This document shows positions 8,894 to 17,428 of a DNA stretch of 64,000 nt, piece by piece; position 1 is the first letter of the stretch; each line of letters starts with the position of its first letter. The notes under the pieces were generated by a model. That model worked only from the letters and a program-made list of their open reading frames with translations. It was not told the origin of the DNA and ran no database searches. This stretch comes from CAYTZN01 sp964442495. GTDB taxonomy: Bacteria > Pseudomonadota > Gammaproteobacteria > Legionellales > Legionellaceae. The stretch is taken from contig CAYTZN010000002.1 of the NCBI GenBank assembly GCA_964442495.1, forward strand, positions 108,163 through 172,162, in the 5' to 3' direction. The position numbers and the translations under genes are program-made.

Positions 8894-9850
8894 ATGCGGG
8901 TATTTCTCAACCGTCCTTTTCATATTGGATCACTAGAGCTGCCGAACCGTTTGCTGCAGGGCCCCTTGGCAGGCTTTAGCTGCGCGCCGTTTAGAAAATT
9001 ATATTACAAATTTCTACCCCCGGCTTATTGTGTATCTGAAATGATCTCAGCATACGATGTATTGTATAAACATCCAATTACTTCGCGCTATTTATATAGG
9101 GCGCCAGAGGAAAAAAAACTTTGTTATCAACTTGCAGGTCATGATCCCCTAATTATGGCTGAAGCTGCAGCACGTCTTGAGGATTTAGGCGCTGATCTTA
9201 TTGACATTAATTGTGGTTGTCCTAAAACTAAAATTCGGAAAAAAGGCGCAGGCAGTGCCCTGCTTGAGGTGCCACATCATTTGTGTGAGATTGTTCGAGC
9301 AGTGCGGGGGTCGACTCGTATTCCTCTGACCGTTAAAATACGGATTCAAGGCAATGAGAATGATATGGTATTAGCACGTGCGATTGAAGCCGCAGGAGCT
9401 GATGCATTGATTGTCCATGGTCGGCGATGGACAGATGATTATTCTTACCCTTCAGATTTTCATCATATAGGGAAAATCAAACAAGCCATTCAAATTCCGG
9501 TGATTGCTAACGGTGATATTGCTGATGATGTGAGCTTGGCCCAGGCCATGGAGCAAAGTGGTTGTGATGCTTATATGATTGCCCGTGCGGGCAGCGGGAA
9601 GCCATGGCTTTATGAACATTTATTGAGTGAAACGCCAACAGCTACTCCAAGCGCTGAAATACAAAAAGAATGTTTTATCGAGCATTTGCAGGGTTTAGCC
9701 GTTCTTGAAAATGACCATCAAGCTATGCTTCAAAGCAAATCACTGGTTCGTTATTATTTTGGACATGTCTTGAGTACGGAACAATTGCAACGGTTTTATA
9801 CGCTTCAGCGTTTAGGAGAAATTGAGCAATTTATAGATGAAATGCCCTAG
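8894..9850 (+). CDS. tRNA-dihydrouridine synthase family protein
   Basis: 318 residues from ATG 8894; a TTG start at 8867 would add nine residues but has no better ribosome binding site. Dus enzymes use FMN and NADPH to reduce uridines in tRNA. Seen: the N-terminal LQGPLAGFS strand, the catalytic-cysteine motif INCGCPKTKIRKKGAGSALL, the FMN-phosphate region GADALIVHGR, and VIANGDI. The sequence does not let me choose between DusA, DusB and DusC with confidence. The start is about 80 bp from the divergent HEPN-like gene. Confidence 0.92.
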   Translation: MRVFLNRPFHIGSLELPNRLLQGPLAGFSCAPFRKLYYKFLPPAYCVSEMISAYDVLYKHPITSRYLYRAPEEKKLCYQLAGHDPLIMAEAAARLEDLGADLIDINCGCPKTKIRKKGAGSALLEVPHHLCEIVRAVRGSTRIPLTVKIRIQGNENDMVLARAIEAAGADALIVHGRRWTDDYSYPSDFHHIGKIKQAIQIPVIANGDIADDVSLAQAMEQSGCDAYMIARAGSGKPWLYEHLLSETPTATPSAEIQKECFIEHLQGLAVLENDHQAMLQSKSLVRYYFGHVLSTEQLQRFYTLQRLGEIEQFIDEMP

Positions 9851-9909
9851 TATATAGCTTAAGTGGCAATAGGTTTGGTCACCTCTGATGACCTTATAGG
9901 AACTTAATA

Positions 9910-11088
9910 TCAACGTACGGGTTTGTTTTTACGGTCATTTTTCGTCTCTTGTACAGGGGGCTCTCGGTTGACCTTGTGGAGTTCATTTTTGAGGTGTTTA
10001 AAACCTTGTCTATCAACACTTACCGAGCCGTCTAAACCATAATTTAATCTTACTTCACTGAATATTTGATACCCAGAGGCATATTTCGCGTCTTTACGTT
10101 TTGTCATGGTTTCCATTGTTTTATCGACAGATTCTTTAAACAGATTAATAGTACCGTAATCGCAATGTGGTTCTTTTCTCTCCAACCAGCGATTTAGTCT
10201 TTCTTGAACACTCATTAATGCTTCCATGGGCTTTTCAAACCCCTTCTTCTTTTTCATAGGATCTAAATCGTTACTGATGTCTTTGAGTAACTGTTTAAGA
10301 GACTTATCCTCAAGTTGATTGATATTATTCTTTAACTCGGTTTTAAGGGCTGTATAGCCTTCTGTAACTGTCGCTTCTTTTGTAAGTTTGGTTTCTTGTC
10401 GGCTTTCTAAGCCCTTTATATTTTGTGCCTGGAAACGTGTTAGGAAATAATCGAGTGCATGCATTATCTTATGAAGTAGCTTACTCATGCCCCAGTTTTC
10501 CGGTTTCACTAAGAGTTTTATAGTGCCATCTTTATCCACGCCAGGTACAAAATGGGCGGTGTGTATTCCTTTCAAAGGAGCGGGTATTGAACCTGTCTTG
10601 GGATCAGAGTCAATATCAATTCTTAGTTTTAGATCGGGTATGTCGTCAGGAAGTCTTTGGTTGGGATCTCGCCACTTTCTATGTGAACTCACAGCGTTGT
10701 ATCCATGCTCTTTATTGGCTTGTTTTTTTGAAAAATAGGTCATCAAATGTCTAACCGCTCGTTCAGACGTTTCTTTATCGCCATATTGGTTGATATTGGA
10801 GCCTTTTCCATAACCTTGGTGCAATGTAAAATTATCTCGCGTTTGAGCATACAATAAACAGCTCGCCATGTTGGATACACTGTGTTTGCCATCCGTAATC
10901 TGGCTGAAATATTTGTCCTTCAGCGCTTTCATTTTGGCTTCAAAGTCACCCATATTCTGGCTCGCCATGGCGTTTTTAATGATTTCCTGACCAATGTCAG
11001 CATATAGATTTGCTTCCCACAAACCAACTTGACCATTTTGCTCGATAAATTGTTCGAAGTTGTTGAAATTTTTAGATGTGGGTGACAT
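9910..11088 (-). CDS. Hypothetical soluble protein, candidate translocated effector
   Basis: 392 residues, highly charged, no signal peptide and no transmembrane helix. No known domain is recognised. The central part contains IPAPLKGIHTAHFVPGVD and GMSKLLHKIMHALDYFLTRF; the C-terminal third is helical with many Lys and Glu. The last 30 residues are polar and basic (ending KNDRKNKPVR). Base composition looks more A+T-rich than the flanking dus and folM genes. Large, polar, orphan proteins like this are typical of Legionella effectors, but no experiment or motif proves it. Confidence 0.6.
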   Translation of the reverse strand: MSPTSKNFNNFEQFIEQNGQVGLWEANLYADIGQEIIKNAMASQNMGDFEAKMKALKDKYFSQITDGKHSVSNMASCLLYAQTRDNFTLHQGYGKGSNINQYGDKETSERAVRHLMTYFSKKQANKEHGYNAVSSHRKWRDPNQRLPDDIPDLKLRIDIDSDPKTGSIPAPLKGIHTAHFVPGVDKDGTIKLLVKPENWGMSKLLHKIMHALDYFLTRFQAQNIKGLESRQETKLTKEATVTEGYTALKTELKNNINQLEDKSLKQLLKDISNDLDPMKKKKGFEKPMEALMSVQERLNRWLERKEPHCDYGTINLFKESVDKTMETMTKRKDAKYASGYQIFSEVRLNYGLDGSVSVDRQGFKHLKNELHKVNREPPVQETKNDRKNKPVR

Positions 11089-11210
11089 TGTATTTTTCTC
11101 TTAATTTACCCTCTTTTGTTTATTTTAGACCAAATATACAATAAATTAAGATGTGGTTAAGAGCGGAAATCCAACGTTTATTGGCTTTTTAATGCTCGAC
11201 GCTTTATGAG

Positions 11211-11963
11211 CTAGGTTAAGCTGCGTCCGCCATCCACGTTTAATGTTTGTCCCGTGATAAATGGATTATGGGCAAGAGCTAATACAGCTTGAGCAATGTA
11301 GGCGGGTTCGCCATGCCGTTTTAGGGGGGTGCGCGCAATGATGTCTTCCTGGGCTTTAGCATTTAGTGCATTGCTGTGTTCAGGCCATGCGATGGCGCCA
11401 GGTGCTATTGCATTGACGCGAACGTTGGGGGCAAATTCACGTGCTAATGTTTTGGTTTGCATGGCTAATGCAGCCTTGGATTGGCAATACACGGAATAAC
11501 CTTTTAAAGGGTTATTTGCATGAATGTCGGTGATGTTAACAATGGAGCCTTTATGGGCTGCAAGATGTGGGTAGGCTGCATGGCTTAACCAAAAAGGAGC
11601 GTGTACATTCGTGGTAAACAGCGCGTGCCAATGTTCATCGTTCAGTGCATCCGTTGGGGTTTTTGTAAAAAGAGAGGCATTATTAACGAGCAGATCAAGG
11701 CGTCCCGCCCATTGAATTGCGTTGACAATAACGAGCCGCGCCTCTTCTTTTTTGGTTAAGTCAGCATTTAAAACATAAGCACTATCTGTTCGTAGTTGGT
11801 TTAATTGTTCGGCAAGTTTTTGTGCGTCTTTTTCTGAGCGATGGCAATGAATCACGACCCGATAGCCTGCCTGATGGAGGTGTTTTGCAATGGAGGCACC
11901 TATGCGTCTGGCAGCGCCCGTTATCAATGCGACTTCAGTAGCTTGTGTATTGATGTGATTCAA
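11211..11963 (-). CDS. folM: Pteridine reductase-like short-chain dehydrogenase (FolM/PTR1 type)
   Basis: 250 residues from a TTG start at 11963, chosen because GAGGA lies seven bases upstream; the frame stays open further up. It is an NADPH-dependent SDR: the cofactor loop VALITGAARRIGASIA carries the GxxRRIG arginine pair typical of pteridine reductases, with VIHCHRS after strand 2. NNAS, the active-site Ser and YxxxK (YCQSKAALA) are present, and INVDGG lies near the end. FolM/PTR1 reduce dihydropterins to tetrahydro forms. It is divergent from midA and close to a PTPS-like gene at 13113, suggesting a pterin theme. Confidence 0.85.
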   Translation of the reverse strand: MNHINTQATEVALITGAARRIGASIAKHLHQAGYRVVIHCHRSEKDAQKLAEQLNQLRTDSAYVLNADLTKKEEARLVIVNAIQWAGRLDLLVNNASLFTKTPTDALNDEHWHALFTTNVHAPFWLSHAAYPHLAAHKGSIVNITDIHANNPLKGYSVYCQSKAALAMQTKTLAREFAPNVRVNAIAPGAIAWPEHSNALNAKAQEDIIARTPLKRHGEPAYIAQAVLALAHNPFITGQTLNVDGGRSLT

Positions 11964-11997
11964 GGTATGTTCCTCTTTTTTCACTTTTTGGTTGATT

Positions 11998-13110
11998 ATG
12001 AACCTACTCGAGGCCATTCGCTCGCACATTCAAAACGAAGGTGACATGCCTTTTGTTGAGTTTATGCATCGAGCGTTATATACCCCAAATCTTGGTTATT
12101 ATAGTGCAGGAACTCAAAAATTTGGGGCGGGTGGTGATTTTATCACAGCGCCTGAGTTAACGCCTTTGTTTGGTCAAACACTAGCGGCGCAATGCCTGCA
12201 GGTATTAAGCGGGCTAGAAACGCCTATTTTATTTGAGTTTGGCGCAGGCTCCGGTCGACTCTGTGTGGACATGCTAACGTATCTTGAGCGCCACCAAGCG
12301 CTTCCCTATGCGTACCATATTCTAGAAGTCAGTGGTGATTTGCAACGTCGTCAATATGCGCTGATACAATCAGAGCTGCCTCATTTAGCGCATACCGTAA
12401 AATGGCTATCGCATTGGCCCACGGAGTCCTTTTCTGGGGTTATTATTGCAAATGAAGTTTTGGATGCAATGCCCGTTCATCGTTTTTTAGCAACGAAGGA
12501 CGGTGTGTTGGAAAGTTATATTACGTTAAATGCGGCACTAGAGCTTCAAGAGCAATACAAGCCCTGTGTAAACGCGCACTTAATCAGCCATGTAGAGCAT
12601 GCTTTGCCGAGAGAGCTCTATCCTTATCAATCCGAGGCTAATTTATTTATTGACGATTGGCTACGTCAATGCAGCACCATGCTTCATCAAGGCGCTATGT
12701 TTCTTATTGATTATGGTTTTCCTCAGCACGAGTATTACCATTCAGATAGATCAAGTGGTACGCTTATGTGCCATTATCGCCACCATGCTCATACAAACCC
12801 GTTGCTATATCTTGGTGAACAGGACATCACGGCGCATGTTGATTTTACCCATGTCGCGGAGGCGGCTCATGCGGCAGGGTTTCATGTGGCAGGATATACC
12901 AATCAGGCGGCTTTTTTGCTGGCGAATGGTTTGTTAAACTTGATGCAATCACCAGAAAATACCCCTTTAAGCCTCAATAGTCAGCAAGCGGTAAAACAAT
13001 TGTTGCAACCTAGTGAGATGGGTGAGTTGTTTAAGGTCATTGCATTGACCAAACAGGTTGACGGTTCATTAACGGGGTTTCAATTGCAAGACAAACGAGC
13101 GAGTTTATAA
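11998..13110 (+). CDS. SAM-dependent methyltransferase, MidA/NDUFAF7 family
   Basis: 370 residues from ATG 11998. This COG1565 family includes mitochondrial NDUFAF7/MidA, which methylates an arginine of a complex I subunit. Seen: the N-terminal IPFxxFM-like region MPFVEFMHRALYTPNLGYY, the GDFITAPELTPLFGQTLA segment, the SAM loop LFEFGAGSGRLC, IIANEVLDAMPVHRF, and FLIDYGFPQHEYYH. The bacterial substrate is not established. It begins a compact + strand operon: the stop is two bases before the PTPS-like gene, followed by priA and a thioesterase. Confidence 0.9.
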   Translation: MNLLEAIRSHIQNEGDMPFVEFMHRALYTPNLGYYSAGTQKFGAGGDFITAPELTPLFGQTLAAQCLQVLSGLETPILFEFGAGSGRLCVDMLTYLERHQALPYAYHILEVSGDLQRRQYALIQSELPHLAHTVKWLSHWPTESFSGVIIANEVLDAMPVHRFLATKDGVLESYITLNAALELQEQYKPCVNAHLISHVEHALPRELYPYQSEANLFIDDWLRQCSTMLHQGAMFLIDYGFPQHEYYHSDRSSGTLMCHYRHHAHTNPLLYLGEQDITAHVDFTHVAEAAHAAGFHVAGYTNQAAFLLANGLLNLMQSPENTPLSLNSQQAVKQLLQPSEMGELFKVIALTKQVDGSLTGFQLQDKRASL

Positions 13111-13112
13111 TC

Positions 13113-13604
13113 ATGGCAAAATATTTAACCACGGTAGAACTGCAAAAAGAGTCTATGAAATTTTCTGCAGGCCATACCACCATTTTTTCGGCAACGGATC
13201 GCGAGCCGTTGCATGGCCATATGTATGGTGTTTATCTCGCTCTTTCCACATGGGTAGAAGATAATGGCATGACTTTTGATTATCGTTATTATAAAGAGCG
13301 GATACATCTCTTGTGTCGGCAATTAAATCAAACGTTTTTGATGCCTCAATATTCGCCTTTTTTAGAATACGCAGAAGATGAGAGTTATTATTACTTCACC
13401 TTTAATCATAAAAAAATCCCTTTTTTGAAAGAGGACGTGACCCTCATGCCGCTCAGCAACATCACGGTAGAAGAGCTCTCCCGTTGGTTTGTAAATGAAT
13501 TAATTAAAGATCACGAGGAATTAAAACGTCATCGTATTGAGCGTATTGTTGTAAAGGTTTTTTCAGCCCCAGGCCAATCGGCAAGTCACACTTGGCCGAG
13601 TTAA
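13113..13604 (+). CDS. 6-pyruvoyl-tetrahydropterin synthase family protein, PTPS-III-like
   Basis: 163 residues. Three zinc-ligand histidines are visible: His21 in FSAGH, and His34 and His36 in the HGH motif. QueD and classical PTPS carry CxxxHGH; here the residues are REPLHGH, so the Cys is missing and Glu31 gives the ExxHGH pattern described for PTPS-III. PTPS-III proteins make 6-hydroxymethyl-dihydropterin from dihydroneopterin triphosphate and can replace FolB in folate synthesis. NITVEELSRWF fits the conserved C-terminal helix. It sits between midA and priA with almost no gaps. Family placement is firm; the PTPS-III function is inferred. Confidence 0.82.
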   Translation: MAKYLTTVELQKESMKFSAGHTTIFSATDREPLHGHMYGVYLALSTWVEDNGMTFDYRYYKERIHLLCRQLNQTFLMPQYSPFLEYAEDESYYYFTFNHKKIPFLKEDVTLMPLSNITVEELSRWFVNELIKDHEELKRHRIERIVVKVFSAPGQSASHTWPS

Positions 13605-15779
13605 ATGAGGGCCGTGTTTAGCGTTTGTGTTTTTCACACCTTTCACGATTGTTTTGATTATTATGCGGATGCAGTAGAGCCCTCTATTGGGGCTCGAGTG
13701 TCAGTGCCTTTTCGACAACAGATACGAATGGGGGTGGTGGTTGCTAAACATTTTCCAAAGCACCCCTATGCTAAGACTAAAAGCATCGCTCGGGTGATTG
13801 ATGATACGCCCTTGATGTCTGGCGAGCTTCTCGCTTTATGCCATTGGGTGAGCCACTATTATCAATCGCCATTATCAGAAGTTATCCCGCTTGCGTTGCC
13901 CAAAAAATACCGTAATGGGGATGACTGTGTTCTACCGACAGGCCTTTATTATCGCTTAGCGGTGGCGCCCCAGGATGCGCTACACTTGTTAACCAGTCGG
14001 GCACCTCGGCAGCGGGCATTGGTCGATTTTATAGCTCAAGAACCGTCACCACTCTCAAAGAGCCAGTTATTGGCTGCGGGCTTTAATCGAGGACTTCTTG
14101 ATACCTTGGTGGCACGTAAGGTCTTGGACGTTCAATGTCAAATAGAGACGCCAGCTCTTAATACTCATCTTGATAAGCCCTTACTATTAAATGCTGAGCA
14201 AGCGTTTGCACGCGACACAATTTATGAACATTTAGATGCTTATCGGTGTTTTTTATTGCAAGGGGTGACAGGTAGCGGGAAAACAGAGGTGTATCTGCAC
14301 GTGATAGCAAAAGTTCTTGCAGCAGGTAGACAAGTGTTGGTGTTGGTTCCAGAAATTGGTTTAACGCCCCAGTTACTCGCGCGTTTTCGAGCTCGATTTA
14401 AAGAGCCGATGGTGGTTATTCATTCTAAACTATCTGATACCGAGCGCCAGCAAGCATGGCTTTGGGCAAAAGAAGAGGGTGTGAAATTAGTTATTGGTAC
14501 ACGCGGGGCTATTTTTACGCCCATGCCCGGGTTGGGGCTCATCATCATCGATGAAGAACATGACACGTCCTTGAAGCAAATGGATGGGGTGCGTTATTCG
14601 GCAAGAGACACGGCGCTCATGCGCGCGCACCTTCGCCATGTCCCAATTATTCTTGGTTCAGCAACCCCAAGTCTTGAGAGTCTGTATAATTGCACATCTA
14701 ATAAATACACCTTGTTACGTTTGAACGAGAAGGCTCTCGACAGCAAGCCGTTGCATTACCAGGTGCTTGATATTCGTAACCAAACCTTGGAAGAGGGCTT
14801 AGCAAACGCAAGCATAATGGCCATCAAGAGGCATTTAGAGCAAGGCAATCAAGTGCTGGTGTTTATTAATCGTCGAGGTTTTGCTCCAGTGCTCCTTTGT
14901 CATCAATGTGGATGGATGGCGGATTGCAAGGCGTGTGATGCTCACTTAACCCTGCATCGACATCAAAACCGACTGGCTTGTCATCATTGTGGACTGTTGC
15001 AAGGGATTCCAACGCAATGTCTGCAATGCCAAAGCCGAGAGTTAGTCCCGGTGGGAACAGGTACTCAGCGGGTGTATGAGCACTTGCAGACCGTTTTTCC
15101 GTCAACGGTTATTTTGCGTATAGACCGTGATGAAATACGGAAAAAAAATGCTCTTGATGAGAGTTTGGCGCGGATAGATTCAGGTGATGCTCAGCTGATT
15201 ATTGGCACGCAGATGTTAGCAAAAGGCCATCATTTTCCCCGCTTAACGTTGGTGGTGGTTCTTGATGCAGACAATGGCTTTTACAATCAGGATTTTCGTG
15301 CTTTAGAACGTCTAGGCCAGTTATTAACGCAAGTGGCAGGTCGTGCGGGTCGGGCGGAAATTCCTGGTGAGGTGGTTATTCAAACGCATTTGCCCCAACA
15401 CCCCTTGCTGAATAAATTGATCAAGGAAGGGTATGATGCGTTTGCAGATGAATTGTTGTTGTTACGCCGACAAGCGGATTTCCCCCCCTATTATTATCTT
15501 GCAGCCATTCGTGCGGAAAGCAAAGCGCTTCCTCAAACCTTGGCTTTTCTTCATGCACTCAAAGCGCAATTGTTACCGTATGATGTTACGGTTTTGGGTC
15601 CCGCACCTGCGCCCTTAGCTCGAAAAGCTAGTTTTCATCGGTTTCAGTTGTTGGTTAAATCGTCCACACGTAAAAAATTGAAGGTAGCGTTGACCGACAT
15701 GCGCGAGTGGTTAACAATCAATGTCAAAATGAAAGGTGTTCGTTGGAACATCGATGTTGACCCTATGGATTTATCATGA
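13605..15779 (+). CDS. priA: Primosomal replication protein N' (PriA helicase)
   Basis: 724 residues, full length. PriA is a 3'-5' superfamily 2 helicase that restarts stalled forks by loading the primosome. The order is an N-terminal fork-binding domain, Walker A GVTGSGKTEVYL, the Walker B/DExH box IIDEEHD, the motif GSATPSLES, and a zinc-binding domain with eight cysteines (CHQCGWMADCKAC through CLQC). GTQMLAKGHHFP and QVAGRAGR are helicase motifs V and VI. ATG follows the previous stop with no gap, and its stop overlaps the thioesterase ATG (ATGA). Confidence 0.98.
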   Translation: MRAVFSVCVFHTFHDCFDYYADAVEPSIGARVSVPFRQQIRMGVVVAKHFPKHPYAKTKSIARVIDDTPLMSGELLALCHWVSHYYQSPLSEVIPLALPKKYRNGDDCVLPTGLYYRLAVAPQDALHLLTSRAPRQRALVDFIAQEPSPLSKSQLLAAGFNRGLLDTLVARKVLDVQCQIETPALNTHLDKPLLLNAEQAFARDTIYEHLDAYRCFLLQGVTGSGKTEVYLHVIAKVLAAGRQVLVLVPEIGLTPQLLARFRARFKEPMVVIHSKLSDTERQQAWLWAKEEGVKLVIGTRGAIFTPMPGLGLIIIDEEHDTSLKQMDGVRYSARDTALMRAHLRHVPIILGSATPSLESLYNCTSNKYTLLRLNEKALDSKPLHYQVLDIRNQTLEEGLANASIMAIKRHLEQGNQVLVFINRRGFAPVLLCHQCGWMADCKACDAHLTLHRHQNRLACHHCGLLQGIPTQCLQCQSRELVPVGTGTQRVYEHLQTVFPSTVILRIDRDEIRKKNALDESLARIDSGDAQLIIGTQMLAKGHHFPRLTLVVVLDADNGFYNQDFRALERLGQLLTQVAGRAGRAEIPGEVVIQTHLPQHPLLNKLIKEGYDAFADELLLLRRQADFPPYYYLAAIRAESKALPQTLAFLHALKAQLLPYDVTVLGPAPAPLARKASFHRFQLLVKSSTRKKLKVALTDMREWLTINVKMKGVRWNIDVDPMDLS

Positions 15780-16168
15780 CCCATCAAAAAATAGTCGTGC
15801 ATCAAAAAACCTTTAACATTGATTGGGGTGACATGGATGCTTTAGGGCATGTGAATAACGTGCGGTATTTTGATTATTTTCAACAAGCTCGGATTGACTG
15901 GCTCGAGGCCTTAAAGATTGGCATGAAGCAAAAAATCGGACCTGTTGTTGTTCATGTGGCATGTACGTTTTTAAAGCCTGTAGTTTATCCCGCGACATTA
16001 ACCTTGAAAAGCAGCCTATACAGTTTAGGTCGTTCTAGCATGGTGTTAGATCATGACCTTTATCAAGGCGAGTGTCTGATGGCCGAAGGGTTGTGCAAAA
16101 TTGTGTGGGTGGATTATGAGCTAAATAAATCAGTTCCTCTGCCTTTGGAAATTCGAGAGCTTTTTTAA
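15776..16168 (+). CDS. Acyl-CoA thioesterase, hotdog fold (YbgC/FadM type)
   Basis: 130 residues, the usual single-hotdog length. The signature DWGDMDALGHVNNVRYFDYF contains the catalytic Asp of the 4-hydroxybenzoyl-CoA thioesterase family. These enzymes hydrolyse acyl-CoA thioesters; the substrate cannot be predicted. It is translationally coupled to priA (ATGA overlap) and convergent with nth, with stop codons overlapping by 4 bp. Confidence 0.9.
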   Translation: MTHQKIVVHQKTFNIDWGDMDALGHVNNVRYFDYFQQARIDWLEALKIGMKQKIGPVVVHVACTFLKPVVYPATLTLKSSLYSLGRSSMVLDHDLYQGECLMAEGLCKIVWVDYELNKSVPLPLEIRELF

Positions 16169-16806
16169 TCCGGTGTTTTTGTTTTATGCGAATATTCACA
16201 TAGGTCTTTAATAATGCACTCTGGACAATGTGGTTTTCGAGCGGTGCACACGTAGCGGCCGTGTAAAATCAGCCAGTGGTGTGCGTCTTTTAAAAATTCT
16301 TTGTCAATGTTTTTCACTAAGCCTAATTCAACCTCCAGGGGCGTTTTGCCAGGAGCGAGCCCTGTTCGATTAGCCACACGAAAAATATGGGTGTCAACGG
16401 CCATGGTGGGCTCTGAAAAAGCAGTATTGAGAACCACGTTAGCCGTTTTTCGGCCCACGCCAGGCAGGGCTTGCAATGCCTCCCGGGTTCTCGGGACGAC
16501 TCCTTGGTGCTGCTCAATCAGCAAGTGACAGGTTTTTATGATGTTGGCTGCTTTAGTGTTAAACAAGCCAATGGTTTTAATGTGGGTTTTGAGCTTTTCT
16601 TCGCCTAAGCTCAGCAGTGCTTCTGGTGTATTGGCAATGGGAAAAAGGATTCGGGTGGCCTTATTAACACTTATGTCAGTGGCTTGGGCGGAGAGCATTA
16701 CTGCAATAAGAAGCTCAAAGGGTGATGTGTAGTGTAATTCTGTGGTGGGGTTAGGGTTTTGAGCCCTTAGACGTTCAAAAATGACGCGTCGTTTTTCTTT
16801 ATTCAC
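16165..16806 (-). CDS. nth: Endonuclease III
   Basis: 213 residues. This bifunctional DNA glycosylase/AP lyase removes oxidised pyrimidines. Seen: the helix-hairpin-helix [13 protein letters not shown] with the catalytic Lys, the catalytic Asp in [11 protein letters not shown], and the C-terminal 4Fe-4S loop with cysteines spaced 6-2-5 ([17 protein letters not shown]). The start overlaps the end of rnfB by 8 bp, making it the last gene of the metG-rnfB-nth operon. Confidence 0.97.
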   Translation of the reverse strand: MNKEKRRVIFERLRAQNPNPTTELHYTSPFELLIAVMLSAQATDISVNKATRILFPIANTPEALLSLGEEKLKTHIKTIGLFNTKAANIIKTCHLLIEQHQGVVPRTREALQALPGVGRKTANVVLNTAFSEPTMAVDTHIFRVANRTGLAPGKTPLEVELGLVKNIDKEFLKDAHHWLILHGRYVCTARKPHCPECIIKDLCEYSHKTKTPD

Positions 16807-17416
16807 GCGATGCCCCTTTGTTTTTTGCGCGTGCTAGGGCATCTAAAATATAATCTTGCTTGGCCTGTCTTTCGGTTTGTTGATTTTCCGTCGGAGGGGC
16901 GACTAAACGCTTTTCTCTGTAGGCTTGTTGTTTTTCCTGTTCATCTCGTAATAACCGTACCTTTCGCGCATTGTAGCGAAGGCGAGCTTGCTCTTTGTTG
17001 TACAAAGGGGCGGGTAGGGAGACCATCTCAATGCAATCCACGGGGCAAGGTTCAACACAAAGCCCACAACCGGTGCATTCATCAGGAAGAACCGTGTGCA
17101 TTAATTTTCCTGCACCAATGATGGCATCCACGGGACAGGCTTGAATGCACTTGGTGCACCCAATGCATTCCGTTTCACGAATGAAGGCCAATGCTGGGGG
17201 GCGTGTGTTTTCCTCGGCTATGGCTAAATACGGGGCTGGGTCAATGTTGAGCAAAGCGCCCAATGCTTTAACTGTATCAACCCCACCGGGAGGGCATCGG
17301 TCGATGGGTGCCGCCTTTTGAGCCAAGGCTTGCGCATACGGCAGGCAGCCTGGATAACCACACTCTTCGCATTGCGTTTGGGGCAGTAAGGCATCAATTT
17401 CTTTTACAGAGGTCAT
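16799..17416 (-). CDS. rnfB: RnfB-like iron-sulfur protein, orphan and without membrane anchor
   Basis: 205 residues. An N-terminal 4Fe-4S domain (CEECGYPGC, then DRCPPGG) is followed by two ferredoxin-type motifs ([12 protein letters not shown] and [12 protein letters not shown]) and a basic helical tail. This matches RnfB/RsxB, the electron-carrying subunit of the Rnf complex, but the usual N-terminal transmembrane helix is absent and no other rnf gene is nearby. In E. coli the rsx operon ends in nth, so rnfB next to nth may be a reduced remnant kept for another electron-transfer job. It lies 12 bp after metG. Confidence 0.88.
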   Translation of the reverse strand: MTSVKEIDALLPQTQCEECGYPGCLPYAQALAQKAAPIDRCPPGGVDTVKALGALLNIDPAPYLAIAEENTRPPALAFIRETECIGCTKCIQACPVDAIIGAGKLMHTVLPDECTGCGLCVEPCPVDCIEMVSLPAPLYNKEQARLRYNARKVRLLRDEQEKQQAYREKRLVAPPTENQQTERQAKQDYILDALARAKNKGASRE

Positions 17417-17428
17417 CTAAACATTCCG

